Notes: generated by a model not told the origin, from the sequence alone. A stretch of DNA of 60,069 nucleotides from Thiococcus pfennigii (GCF_016583835.1 NZ_NRRW01000021.1:1-60069), one strand, 5' to 3'. Counted from the stretch's first letter, positions 19,077 through 30,202 are shown. A program made the numbers and translations.

Positions 19077-20244
19077 CGGCGAAGCTCATTGGATCGGTGT
19101 CGTGTCGGCGATCGACGGTCGGTGCGTGGCCGCGGCGTTGGCCGCAGACGCCTGCTCGGCCCCGTGGCACGAGGATCCGCATCAACGGGGCGGTGCGATG
19201 GTCGCTACTGGACGTGTCAGGTTGCGGCGAGCACCACGGCCCTCCTTGGGCGACAGCGCAGCGCCCTCTCGACCAGGGTCATCGAGGGCTCGTCTCATGC
19301 CCCAACAGGGTAGCGCCGCGTGCGCTCGGGCGCGAGGCCCCGGCCGCTCCTGTGACCATGGTCACGACGCCTTGAACCCGGAAACGGCCGTGGACCGCTT
19401 CGTCATGGATTGACGTCGTTGAAACGGTAAAGAGGCCTCATGTGAGTCCTGCTCGCTGACGGAAGGCCGCCACGGTGCCCGATGCACCTCGGGCCCGTCC
19501 AACGGCCGCCTCTGGGTTGAAGGCCGCCCCTGAGCGACGCTCATTACGGCGATGGCGGCTCCGAAATCCGCTGCCGGATCACGTCAGCCGGTTCGCCCTC
19601 GTCGCACGGCGCCTGCGTGGGCGGGGAGATGGTGGGCGTGCGTGACGCGACGGGGTCGCGGCATCTTCCACCCGCGACCAGGCCGAGACCCTGGTGGCCT
19701 GGCGCCATGGTGGACCGACCCTGAGGTATCCCCACGAGATCGGCCTCGACGGCGAGTCGGTACGAACTGGGAGCCGCGCGACGGCGAGCTGGCTCAGATC
19801 GCGAGAGCCGGCTTCCGTCGGTCGGTCGACCTACGGACCGTGCCGGTATCGCCGGGGCCGTAGGTCGGGTTAGCCCCTCGGGGGCGTAACCCGACGGCCG
19901 GCGACGCGGTACCGACCGAGGTCGCTGTCGGGTTACGGCGCGCGCCGGCCAGTTCCTTTTCGGCGACCGCCGTGCCGGCGCACCTAACCCGACCCCGCCA
20001 CTGCGGTTTAGGCCCTTTGTCCGTGGATACCTCAGGGACCGACCTGGGTCTCGGCCGCGAACGGCCCGTGCGAGGCCCGCTTCGCGGTACCATGACCCTT
20101 CGATCAGGAGGAATCCTCGATGCATCAGCCCTGCGCCCGCCGCCCGCGGGCATCCTGGTCCCGCGACCAAGTCTCGACCCTGACCGGTCCTGCCCGACGC
20201 GGATGGCCATGTGCGGCGGGGCTCGCCATCGAAGGGGGCGAACG
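19077..20244. other. Long non-coding gap between cpdA-like gene and sulfotransferase gene
   Basis: About 1.17 kb. I see no recognisable gene in 19077-19853: frames are open only because of high GC and give Arg/Pro/Ala-rich nonsense. The second part holds a full AACCCGAC-family repeat (19854-19996). The divergent promoters of the two flanking genes should lie here. Confidence 0.55.
19854..19996. repeat. AACCCGAC-family element, full copy
   Basis: Starts with GCCGTAGGTCGGGTTAGCCC, continues with the palindrome GGGGCGTAACCCGACGGCCG, then CTGTCGGGTTACGGCGCGCG and ends CCTAACCCGACC. It is the same composite order as the tandem array at 32.0-32.5 kb. Confidence 0.8.
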
Positions 20245-21159
20245 ATGAGTCCGCGCGGGCCGTTGGAGGGTCGCGGCGCCGGCAACGGGCGGCGCCCGGC
20301 GGCGCACTGGGGCGAGCCGCATCCGCTCCATGACCCTTGGATTCTCGCCAATTTCCAGGCCCGTCCGACGGACGTGCTCATCACCACGGCGCCCAAGGCA
20401 GGTACCACCTGGATGCAGCAGATCCTGCATCAGCTGCGCACCGGCGGCGATCCGGCCTTCGAGGATATCGACCAGGTCGTCCCCTGGCTGGAACGCCAGC
20501 GTCCTGCTCGGACCTGGCGCGAGGTGCTGGCGGACCTCGAACGCCGCCCCGATCCGCGCCTGTTCAAGACCCATTGCACCTGGGAGCAGACCCCCGGGCG
20601 GGACATCGCGCGGATCGTCCTCACGGTGCGGGACCCGCGGGACTGCTGCGTCAGCTTTTATCACCACCTGTGGGACATGTCCGATAGCGCGCTCGCCCAG
20701 CACGGGCTGGAACGTCCGCAGACCCTGGATGCCCACCTGGATGCCTGGCTCGCGTTCGGGGCCTGGTTCCGGAATGTGGCAAGCTGGTGGCCGCACCGAC
20801 ACAGGTCGAACCTCTTGATGCTGCGCTACGCCGATCTCAAGGCGGATCTCCGGGGTGCCATGTTGCAGATCGCGGGCTTCCTCGGCTGGTCCGTGCCCCC
20901 GGAGGCCCTGGAGCGCGCGCTGCATTACGCCTCCTTCACATGGATGAAGGCCAACAGCGATCGCTTCGTGGGTCGCAACGCCGACGGCAGCCCCATGTTC
21001 CGTCCCGGCGGCTTCATCCGCAAAGGCCAAACGGGCGACCACAAGGCCCTTCTCTCGCCGGAGCAGGAGGCGAGGATCCTGCGCCGCTGCCGGGACGAAC
21101 TGCCGCCCGACTGCCTCGCCTACCTGGACCTGCCTGGATCGGGGGAGCCGCGCACCTGA
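20245..21159 (+). CDS. Cytosolic-type sulfotransferase
   Basis: PAPS-dependent sulfotransferase of 304 residues. The 5'-phosphosulfate loop PKAGTTW (50-56), the 3'-phosphate site VRDPRDCCVSFYHH and the C-terminal RKGQTGDHK motif match the eukaryotic-like SULT family. It would transfer sulfate from PAPS to a hydroxyl or amine of an unknown small acceptor. ATG 20245 is chosen because GAAGGGGG precedes it; the frame is open further upstream but through repeats. It ends 53 bases before the convergent antiporter gene. Confidence 0.9.
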   Translation: MSPRGPLEGRGAGNGRRPAAHWGEPHPLHDPWILANFQARPTDVLITTAPKAGTTWMQQILHQLRTGGDPAFEDIDQVVPWLERQRPARTWREVLADLERRPDPRLFKTHCTWEQTPGRDIARIVLTVRDPRDCCVSFYHHLWDMSDSALAQHGLERPQTLDAHLDAWLAFGAWFRNVASWWPHRHRSNLLMLRYADLKADLRGAMLQIAGFLGWSVPPEALERALHYASFTWMKANSDRFVGRNADGSPMFRPGGFIRKGQTGDHKALLSPEQEARILRRCRDELPPDCLAYLDLPGSGEPRT

Positions 21160-21211
21160 GGCGGTGCAGGGGAGGCGATGGGCGCGGCAGGGCGCTGCCC
21201 ATCCGTCGGGA

Positions 21212-23020
21212 TCAGCCCGCTTGCGGCTCGGGTGTTCGGATGAGCCCGGCCACCTTCCAGCCGGCCCCGGGCTGGGGATGCGCGCCCCCGCCGAAGGGCG
21301 AGATGCGGCCCTGCGGGTCGAGCGCGAACAACGGCGTCACCCGTTGGCCATGCTCCGCGAGGTAGTCCTCCCAGCCGAACACCTCGGTCAGCTTGGTGAG
21401 GTGGACCTCGGCCCCCTGGCCGAGCAGGCTCGCGAGCTTGGCATAGGTCACATCCTCGCCGAACAGGGTATTGTCGCGACGATGACGGTGGCGGATCTCG
21501 GCGGGCAATCGCAGGTCGCGCTCCCCGGGCGGCAGCCGATAGACCCGGTTGCGGCCGAAGACCTTGCCGAACTCGAGGCTGGCGAGGGTATTCAGGTCCG
21601 TCCTGGGCGAGAGCGCGAACAACAGCCCCAGGCCGGTGAGCTCGAGGTGGCGCTCGGCGTGCTCGGAGGTCGGATTGCCATAATAGGTCGGCAAGCCCTG
21701 GAGCTGCGCCTCGCTGACGTGCTCCCAATGGGTGTCGGCCAACAGTACCGGGATCTCCAGCCGTTGCAATGCGGCTCCGATCGCGCGCGCGACCGGGTTC
21801 GCGCCGACGATCAGGACGCCGCGTGGCGGTGGCTCGCGCACCCCGAGAAAGGCGGCGAGCGGTTTGGCGGTTGCGCTCTGCAGGATCACGGTGAACAAGA
21901 TCACCAAGAAGGTCAGCGGCACCAAGGCGTCGGCACCGGCGTAGCCGGCCTCGTCGAGGCGCAATGCGAACAGCGCCGAGACGGCGGCCGCGACGATGCC
22001 GCGTGGGGCGATCCAGGCCAGTAGGCCGCGTTCGGACCAGGACAGGGGCGTGCCCACTGTGCTGGCCAGGACGGCCAAGGGCCGGCCGAGCAACTGCATC
22101 CCGAGCAGTAGCCCCAACGCGCCCCAGCCTAGTGCCGGGATCGCCGCTGGCTCCAGCCGCGCCGCCAACAGCACGAATAGCCCGGAGATCAACATCAGAC
22201 TCAGGTTCTCCTTGAACGGCAGGATATCGTCCAGGGGAACCCCCTTCATGTTCGCCAGCCAGATCCCCATCACCGTGACGGCCAGCAGGCCCGATTCGGC
22301 TTGGATCTGATCGGCGAGCTGAAAGACGGTGATGGCCGCAACGAGCGTGCCCAGGCTGTGCAGGTAGGCGGGCAGCCAATAGCGACGCAGGACGACCCCC
22401 GTCACCCAGCCGGCGACGGCGCCGATGACGGTGCCGACGACGAGCAGCAGCGCGAAGGTCAGCAGGGAGACGCCCAGGCTTGCGGCCTCCCCGGCGCTGA
22501 GCAGGAACTCGAACACCAGCACCGCGATGAGCGCCCCGATGGGGTCGATCACGATCCCCTCCCAGCGCAGTACGCGCGCGACGCGTTGGGTTGGGCGCAC
22601 GCTGCGCAGCAGCGGGCCGATGACGGTCGGTCCGGTGACGATCGTAATGGCGCCGAAGAGCACGGCGAGCTCGAGCGGAAGGCCGATGAAGAACCAGGCG
22701 AGGGCGGTCGTGCTGGTCCAGGTGACCATGACCCCGAGCGTCAACAGCCGACGCACGGGCGCTTGCAGCCCGCGCACCTCGCGCATGCGCAGGGTCAGGC
22801 CCCCCTCGAACAGGATGAGCGCGACGGCCAGCGAGACGATCGGGAACAGCAGGTCGCCGAACAGGGCATCCGGGTGCAGCCAACCGGTGAGCGGACCGGC
22901 CAGGATGCCGGCGGCGAGCAAGAAGACGATCGCCGGCAGGCGCACGCGCCAGGCGAGCCACTGCGCGGCCAGGGACAGCACCCCAATGCCGACTAAGAGA
23001 CTGGCCGCCTGGTGCGACAT
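21212..23020 (-). CDS. Na+/H+ antiporter (CPA family) with TrkA-N-like domain
   Basis: A 602-residue membrane protein. Residues 1-395 form about 12 transmembrane segments of the sodium/hydrogen exchanger family (LFEGGLTLRM, TIVTGPTVIGPLL, WIAPRGIVAAAVSALFAL). Residues about 400-520 are a Rossmann-like TrkA_N domain (GVLIVGANPVARAIGAAL) that may sense NAD(H). It would exchange cytoplasmic Na+ or K+ for H+. It follows the BCCT transporter gene by 25 bases on the same strand, so the two are probably one osmotic/sodium operon. Confidence 0.92.
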   Translation of the reverse strand: MSHQAASLLVGIGVLSLAAQWLAWRVRLPAIVFLLAAGILAGPLTGWLHPDALFGDLLFPIVSLAVALILFEGGLTLRMREVRGLQAPVRRLLTLGVMVTWTSTTALAWFFIGLPLELAVLFGAITIVTGPTVIGPLLRSVRPTQRVARVLRWEGIVIDPIGALIAVLVFEFLLSAGEAASLGVSLLTFALLLVVGTVIGAVAGWVTGVVLRRYWLPAYLHSLGTLVAAITVFQLADQIQAESGLLAVTVMGIWLANMKGVPLDDILPFKENLSLMLISGLFVLLAARLEPAAIPALGWGALGLLLGMQLLGRPLAVLASTVGTPLSWSERGLLAWIAPRGIVAAAVSALFALRLDEAGYAGADALVPLTFLVILFTVILQSATAKPLAAFLGVREPPPRGVLIVGANPVARAIGAALQRLEIPVLLADTHWEHVSEAQLQGLPTYYGNPTSEHAERHLELTGLGLLFALSPRTDLNTLASLEFGKVFGRNRVYRLPPGERDLRLPAEIRHRHRRDNTLFGEDVTYAKLASLLGQGAEVHLTKLTEVFGWEDYLAEHGQRVTPLFALDPQGRISPFGGGAHPQPGAGWKVAGLIRTPEPQAG

Positions 23021-23045
23021 CGTGGTGGGACCTCGCGTCCTTCGC

Positions 23046-24611
<1,566 letters not shown>

Positions 24612-25773
24612 GCGATGGGCTCCTTGCTGGGTTGGACGCCGCTGGCCTGCGAGACGACCGATCGGCACGCACGAGCGGTTGCGACCCGTTTCGAGCGGTC
24701 GGCGCTCCCCGAGCCTCGACGAGTCGGCCGCAGGCCGGGGCGCGGCCCGGCCTGCGTTCGAGCCAGGCGCCGTCCAGGCCTGACCCTCCGCGCCCGGGAG
24801 CGGGCTGGCCGAGGGTGTGGCCGGCGAGGCGCCTGTGTGCCAGCGATGCCTTGGCCTTGGCCTGGGCCGCGGCCGACCCTCCGTGCCCCACCTCGCGCCA
24901 TGCCGTTGTCGGGGCATCGCTCGAAGGTGGGCAGGGCGGTGCGATGTCGATCGCCCGTGTCGGGCGGCCCCGGGTGTCGCTCGCACTGCGCCTCGATGGT
25001 GATCGATGCAGGCGGGCCTTCGTCGTCGTAGAGACCGGTCAGCGGGCCGGCGAGGCACTCGCCGCGTGCCCCGGCCAGCTCGCCCGAGGTGGCTCGTCCA
25101 TCGGCCCGCGCCGTCTGCTCGATTGGGGTGGCGACCTCTTCTTGCGGGCGTATCCGTGGAGATCGGCCTTTCGGAGCTGCGTCGAATCGCAATCAGGCTG
25201 GCTTGGAACTCCGCGATGCGTCGGCGCAACTCAGCGATCGACACCCGCCGCGTGCGGTTCTCGGCACGCCGACGAGCCGACCCCGGGGGGCCTCGGGCAA
25301 CAAGTTGGCATCAGTTTGCATGAGCAGGCTTTGAAACTGAGTCCTCTACCCCCTTGTTGCAAGGGGGCCTGAATCGTCGATGCCCGGGGCCGCAGAGGCA
25401 GGCCGGTGGTGGCGGCGAGACCGGGAGGACGAGCAGCCATTCGCTACGGCGGTAACGCCCGCAAGCGAGTGGCGCGCTGAACGGCCGTGGCTCCCCCGTG
25501 CGCCCTGGCGGTCGAGGCGACGAGGCTGACTCGTCGCGCCGGTCGTTGCAACGCGGAGGATCCTCGACCCGCAAGGGTTCGTTCGGCGCAGCGAGCGCAT
25601 GGGTGCCCGCGCGCGTCGCGACCCGACCGGGCGGCGCATTGGTCCTTGTCCATCCAATCGTTGGGGTATTGCCGCCGCGCGGCTTGCAGACCATGGGGGC
25701 GGGGCCTAATCTCCACCCTCAACTGCCGTCGCCAGCGACGGCCTCCTCCGTCCGATGCCAAGACCGATCCGCG
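24612..25773. other. 1.16-kb gap without a recognisable gene
   Basis: Open frames here give low-complexity Arg/Ala/Pro sequence and I accept none. One minus-strand stretch at 25244 begins MSIAELRRRIAEFQASLIAI, which reads more like protein than its surroundings but soon degrades; it may be a remnant. A perfect palindrome CCCCCTTG-TTG-CAAGGGGG lies at 25349-25367. The promoters for the BCCT and SufS-SufE genes should be within. Confidence 0.45.
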
Positions 25774-27537
25774 ATGACCCGTTTCCGCTCACCCGCCGCC
25801 ACCGCCTCGCCGTTCGATGTCGAGGCCGTGCGCGCCCAGTTCCCGATCCTCGCCACGCAGGCGCACGGCCGACCGCTCGTCTATCTCGACAACGCGGCGA
25901 GCGCCCAGAAGCCTAGGGCGGTCGTCGAGGCCGTCAGCGACTATTATCTCGGCAAGCATGCCAACATCCACCGCGGCGCCTATCTCCTGTCGCAGACGGC
26001 CACGCGTCTCTACGAGGAGGCCCGTGAACGGGTCGCGCGCTTCATCAACGCCGCCGAGCCCGCCGAGTGCCTGTTCACGCGCGGGACGACCGAGTCGATC
26101 AATCTGGTCGCCTCGAGCTGGGGGATGCAGCACCTGGGTCCAGGCGACGAGATCATCCTGTCGCTCCTCGAACACCATTCGAACATCGTGCCCTGGCAGC
26201 TCGTCGCCGAGCGGACCGGGGCCAGGATCCGCGTGATCCCGATCGACGACGCCGGCGATCTGCAACTGGATGCCTACTACCAGATGCTCTCGCCTCGCAC
26301 ACGCCTGGTAGCCATCGGCCAGGTCTCCAACGCGCTCGGCACCATCAATCCGGTCGCCGAGATCATCGCGGCGGCCCATGCGATCGGTGCGCTGGTGCTG
26401 ATCGACGGCGCCCAATGGGTCGCGCACGGCCGCACCGACGTCCAGGCCCTCGATGCGGACTTCTATGCCTTCTCGGGCCACAAGCTGTACGGGCCGACCG
26501 GCATCGGCGTCCTCTACGGCAAGCGGCGGCTGCTCGATGCGATGCCGCCGTATCAGGGCGGTGGCGACATGATCGCGCACGTCAGCTTCACCGAGACGAC
26601 CTTCGCCGAACTGCCCAACAAGTTCGAGGCCGGCACCCCGCATATCGCCGGCGCCGTCGGCCTGGCCGCGGCGATCGACTGGCTGGATGCCCTCGGGCTG
26701 GAGGCCGTCGCCGCCCACGAGGACGCGTTGCTGCGCGAGGCCACCACACGGCTCGCCGAGATTCCCGGCCTGGAGCTCAAGGGCACGGCCCGCCACAAGG
26801 CCGGGGTCCTGTCGTGGGTGGCCGTCGACCCGCCGATCTCGACCCTCGACATGGGCACCCGGCTCGACCTGGAAGGCATCTGCGTGCGGACCGGCCACCA
26901 CTGCTGCGAGCCGCTGATGGATCGCCTGGGGGTGACCTCGACGGCCCGCGCCTCGTTCGGTGTCTACAACAACCGCGACGACGTCGAGCGCCTTGCGGGC
27001 GCCCTGGCCGAGGTCTTCGCCCGGGCACGCCGGCGCCCGGGTGCCGAACGCGCGGCGGCGATCGCCGAGACGATCGCCTACCCGGGTGCCGTGGCTGCGA
27101 GCCCCGCCGCGGTCGCCGAGGAGATTCGTGAACTCTTCGAAGTCCTGCCGGATTGGCCGATGCGCTACCAGCAGCTCATCGAACTCGGCGAGGGCCTGCC
27201 GGCGATGCCCGAGGGGCTGAAGACGCGGGCCAATTTCGTCTCCGGTTGTCAGAGCCAGGTCTATCTCGCGGCCCGGGTGCGGCCCGGTACGGACGATGTC
27301 ATCGAATTCCTCGCCGATGCCGATGCCGACATCGTCCGCGGTCTCATCGCGCTCCTGCAACGACTCTTCTCCGGGCAGCGCGCGGCGGACATCTTGGCCT
27401 TCGACGCGAGCGCCTTCTTCGCCGAACTCGGCCTCGACCAACACCTGAGCCTGACCCGGCGCAACGGCCTCGCCGCGATGGCGCACCGCCTGCGCGAGCT
27501 CGCCGGCCTATACGGGCCCGACCCCGATGCCCCCTGA
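25774..27537 (+). CDS. SufS-SufE fusion: cysteine desulfurase with sulfur-acceptor domain
   Basis: A 587-residue fusion. Residues 1-420 are a group II cysteine desulfurase (SufS): PLP lysine Lys237 in SGHKLYGPTG, and catalytic Cys377 in RTGHHCCEPLMD, followed directly by a second Cys378. Residues about 445-585 are a complete SufE domain with the persulfide-accepting Cys492 in VSGCQSQVYLAA. Together they mobilise sulfur from cysteine for Fe-S assembly, with the transpersulfidation partner on the same chain. No other suf gene is adjacent. ATG 25774 gives MTRFRSPAATASPFDVEAVR. Confidence 0.94.
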   Translation: MTRFRSPAATASPFDVEAVRAQFPILATQAHGRPLVYLDNAASAQKPRAVVEAVSDYYLGKHANIHRGAYLLSQTATRLYEEARERVARFINAAEPAECLFTRGTTESINLVASSWGMQHLGPGDEIILSLLEHHSNIVPWQLVAERTGARIRVIPIDDAGDLQLDAYYQMLSPRTRLVAIGQVSNALGTINPVAEIIAAAHAIGALVLIDGAQWVAHGRTDVQALDADFYAFSGHKLYGPTGIGVLYGKRRLLDAMPPYQGGGDMIAHVSFTETTFAELPNKFEAGTPHIAGAVGLAAAIDWLDALGLEAVAAHEDALLREATTRLAEIPGLELKGTARHKAGVLSWVAVDPPISTLDMGTRLDLEGICVRTGHHCCEPLMDRLGVTSTARASFGVYNNRDDVERLAGALAEVFARARRRPGAERAAAIAETIAYPGAVAASPAAVAEEIRELFEVLPDWPMRYQQLIELGEGLPAMPEGLKTRANFVSGCQSQVYLAARVRPGTDDVIEFLADADADIVRGLIALLQRLFSGQRAADILAFDASAFFAELGLDQHLSLTRRNGLAAMAHRLRELAGLYGPDPDAP

Positions 27538-27611
27538 GCCGCGGCGACCTGGCGAAGTCAGCCGTTGGCCGCTGGCGCGTCGCCCCGTTCGCGAACCGAG
27601 TCTGGCCCGGA

Positions 27612-27816
27612 GCCGCGTTGCCAGCTGTCGGATTACGCCCAGAAGGGCTAACCCGACCTGCGGGCGCGGCGCCGTGCGAGGGGGGGCGGGTTAGGCGCGC
27701 TGGCACGTAGGTATCTGGAAAACAAAGGATTGCGCGCTCCGTAACCCGGCAGCGGCCTTGCCGAGAGTCGCGTTGCCGGCCGTCGGGTTACGCCCCGCGG
27801 GGCTAACCGGACCGAG
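27612..27816. repeat. Degenerate AACCCGAC-family elements
   Basis: Two units after the SufS-SufE stop: GTCGGATTACGCCCAGAAGG followed by CTAACCCGACCTGCGGG (27628-27665), and CGTCGGGTTACGCCCCGCGG / GGCTAACCGG (27781-27812), with linking pieces GGGTTAGGCGCGCTGGCACG and CGTAACCCGGCAGCGG. The rest of 27538-28121 shows no gene. Confidence 0.7.
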
Positions 27817-28121
27817 TGTGCCGCGCGGTCATCGGCACGGCCCTCAGGGAGGGGCCTCCGCGGCTGCCGCCTCGACCGCGGCGAGAGGCGAGGATTCGCC
27901 TGTGCACCCGGTCGAGGATCGACCGGCACCCCTGCATTCCCAGCGAAAAAGGCCGCAGAACGGAGCAACCCTGTGGAACGCCCACGGCGGTTGACGTCGC
28001 CGCCTTTCGTGCGGATAATGCGCATCCTCGTCGGGCGAGAGGCCCCGGCAGTCGCTCAATCAGTCCGCAGGCATGCGTGACTGGATAGGGCCTCCAGGGA
28101 TGGAGCAACACGCTTTTTCAA

Positions 28122-28198
28122 GCGCCCGTAGCTCAGCTGGATAGAGTACCTGGCTACGAACCAGGTGGTCGGGAGTTCGAATCTCTCCGGGCGCGCCA
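28122..28198 (+). tRNA. tRNA-Arg(ACG)
   Basis: A 77-base tRNA with acceptor GCGCCCG / CGGGCGC, encoded GCCA end, D-arm GCTCAGCTGGATAGAGT, anticodon arm CCTGG-CTACGAA-CCAGG (anticodon ACG, expected to be edited to ICG) and T-loop GTTCGAATC. A terminator follows within 11 bases. Confidence 0.98.
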
Positions 28199-28208
28199 AA
28201 TCAGAAAA

Positions 28209-28243
28209 GGGCTCAGCACCGAATCGGGGCTGAGCCCTTTTTT
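28209..28243 (+). terminator. Rho-independent terminator after tRNA-Arg
   Basis: Perfect 9-bp stem GGGCTCAGC / GCTGAGCCC with an 11-base loop, preceded by AAAA and followed by TTTTTT. Confidence 0.93.
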
Positions 28244-28250
28244 CGTTCGG

Positions 28251-28719
28251 AGGAACGGGAGACCTCCGGCGTTCCAGTCCCTGCGATGCTCGACCGCGAT
28301 TGTCGATTCGCGCACGCCTCGGCGCCCGTCGTTCGCAGCGGATGCGCCCCTCATCGACATTCCCGTCCCCTCCAGGGCGGTTTTCTGGGCTCCATTTTCC
28401 GTTCAGTCGTCCAGGCGACTGAAATTCGTTGGCCCGTGCCTTCGCGGGCGGTGCACCTCCGGCGAGAGGGCGGCGGCCTCTTGGGTCTTCAACTGTCGGC
28501 GCCAATGCCCTTTGAGCGTCGCCTTGATGGCCTATGCGGCCTATTTGATGAAGGTCGTCGAGAACTGGTGGTGCCCGTTCGCCCGCGATTGCAGGCCGGC
28601 CTATGCCGAGGGCGCCATCGACATCTCCTCTTGGCATACCCTCCCCGAGGCGCGACCTGCGGCGGGGCGCCGGCCTCGGATGCGCCGCGCGCGGATCCGG
28701 TGGAAGGCCCGAGTCCGAC
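28251..28719. other. Gap with a diverged hairpin element and a possible small-gene fragment
   Basis: About 28365-28435 resembles, in reverse orientation, the double-hairpin repeat at 30.0 kb (both share an ATTTTC/AGTCGCCT block and a GGTCCCC-like end). From 28512 a plus-strand frame gives credible protein sequence (listed separately). Nothing else is recognised. Confidence 0.45.
28512..28680 (+). pseudogene. Possible fragment of a small membrane-associated protein
   Basis: The plus-strand frame reads LMAYAAYLMKVVENWWCPFA, then RDCRPAYAEGAIDISSWHTL. It is hydrophobic, Trp- and Cys-containing, and unlike the Arg/Pro/Ala noise of non-coding frames here. It starts with TTG 28512 or ATG 28527 without a clear ribosome site and loses protein character after about residue 55. 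I do not recognise the family. It may be a remnant or the N-terminus of a short real gene. Confidence 0.3.
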
Positions 28720-29889
28720 TCACGGCAATAGTCGTTTCATCCGGTCGAGGACGAAGGGCCATAGACGGCCTTTCTCCCACAGGATACGTCCGAACAACTG
28801 GCCACGTGTCCGGGGCGGTCTGGGGCGCCGAGGGCGTTCGACCAGATGGATCGCCCCCTGTTCGCAGACCGCCACGCAGGCGCCGCAGCCGAGACAGACG
28901 GCGGGATCCACGGCGGCGAAGCGGGCGGCTCCGGGTCTCTGACGGGCGGCGGCTGCGACACCGATGCACTTGACATTACAGGTCTTGAGGCAGGCGCCGC
29001 AATAGTCGCAGCGACTCGGGTCGATCTCGGCCAGGAAGGGTGTCTTGGCGATCCCCTCGTCGAAGCCCATTTGGACGCCTGCCATCAGTTCGCAACAGCA
29101 GCGGCAGCAATTGCAGATGAATGAGGGGCGTTCCCGGACGTTGTCCGTCACGTGGGTCAGGCCCAGGGAGCGGGCGTAGGCGAGGGTCTCCAGCAGGCTC
29201 GCCTTGTCGCGCTCCCGCGCAAAGCCGCGACGGACCAAGAAGCGCGCGCCCTCCCCGAGGACCATGCAGATGTCCTCGACCGGTGCCCCCTTTCGGCAGT
29301 GCTCTCCTAGATGCTCCTTCTTGTGGCGACAGTAGCAGAGCGTGACCGCGCAGAAATCCGCCTCTTCGATGATCCGTCTGGCGTCCTCGTAGGCGGTGAT
29401 GTGCGAACTGACGGGGATGTGCTCGTCATGGACGAGGGCGCGGGTGAGTTGGGTACGGCTGCCGAAGAATTCGCCGGCCTGCCCCGCTTGGCCGTTCTCT
29501 TGCAGGTACTCGCTCATCAGCCGAGCCAGATCGGTGAGCGGCAAATCGGTCCGCCGCCGCATGAAGGTGAATTCCATGAAGCCGATGAGACCGGGGACCA
29601 ACAGGTAGTAGGTCGTGCCCCCGAATGCCATATCCATGACGAGGCCCTTGTCGGCCATGCGCTCGAGCACCGGCAAGAGATCTTCGGGAGATCGCCCGGT
29701 CCGTTCGGCCAATTCACCCAGGGTCGCCTCGTGCAAGGGGAAGCAGGAGCCGACGAAGGCCTCGGTATCATCGAAGAGGCATGACAGGATCTGCCGGAGT
29801 CGGGCGCTGTCGACGAGCCCGATCGGATAGCGGTTCAGGCGGTCGATCAAGGGCGTCAAAGCGGACTTGCTACCTGCCAAATGTCCCAT
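28720..29889 (-). CDS. Cysteine-rich 4Fe-4S protein with winged-helix-like N-terminus
   Basis: A 389-residue cytosolic protein. Residues about 25-110 look like a winged-helix domain (TLGELAERTGRSPEDLLPVL, then ERMADKGLVMDM). A central region has Cys180, Cys185, Cys187 and Cys198 (CYCRHKKEHLGEHC) and the unusual cluster CNCCRCCC at 259-266. The C-terminus has two ferredoxin-type 4Fe-4S motifs: Cys294/297/300/304 (with Cys308) and Cys332/335/338/342. Related 4Fe-4S proteins are known mainly from anaerobes and sulfur or sulfate metabolisers. The role is unknown; an electron-transfer or redox-sensing function is an inference. Confidence 0.85.
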   Translation of the reverse strand: MGHLAGSKSALTPLIDRLNRYPIGLVDSARLRQILSCLFDDTEAFVGSCFPLHEATLGELAERTGRSPEDLLPVLERMADKGLVMDMAFGGTTYYLLVPGLIGFMEFTFMRRRTDLPLTDLARLMSEYLQENGQAGQAGEFFGSRTQLTRALVHDEHIPVSSHITAYEDARRIIEEADFCAVTLCYCRHKKEHLGEHCRKGAPVEDICMVLGEGARFLVRRGFARERDKASLLETLAYARSLGLTHVTDNVRERPSFICNCCRCCCELMAGVQMGFDEGIAKTPFLAEIDPSRCDYCGACLKTCNVKCIGVAAAARQRPGAARFAAVDPAVCLGCGACVAVCEQGAIHLVERPRRPRPPRTRGQLFGRILWEKGRLWPFVLDRMKRLLP

Positions 29890-30045
29890 CGAGTATCTAC
29901 CTCATCTGCTCGCGTTCCGTCCCCCGCCAGACAGTCATGCATCGGATGGGCGCTGCGGTGGTCCGAATAGGCACCTCGAGCAATTCAAGGTCCCCGCGCG
30001 GGGCGAGGATGCCCTGCCGTTTTCAGTCGCCTAACCGATGGAAAA

Positions 30046-30120
30046 TGAAGCGAAGCGGAAATCGAATTTTCGCTTCGCGTCTTGAAAAATCGCCCGGATA
30101 GCGGTTTTTCGAGGTCCCCT
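30046..30120 (+). repeat. 75-bp double-hairpin element, copy 1
   Basis: First hairpin GCGAAGCGGAAAT / ATTTTCGCTTCGC, second hairpin GAAAAATCGC / GCGGTTTTTC, then AGGTCCCCT. It matches copy 2 (37926-38000) at 66 of 75 positions by eye, with stem-preserving changes. It lies 83 bases before a small gene. The remainder of 29890-30202 shows no gene. Confidence 0.8.
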
Positions 30121-30202
30121 TGACAGGGTGATTGTGCCGCGATAGCTTCGTCCGCGCTATAGCACGCGACAAACGCCTTTACGTTCAGATGAGAGGTGAC
30201 AT

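Noticed and set aside
24632-25372. 246-codon plus-strand frame in the gap before the SufS-SufE gene
   Set aside because: Arg/Ala/Pro-rich without motif or ribosome site; several frames are open here simply because of GC content.
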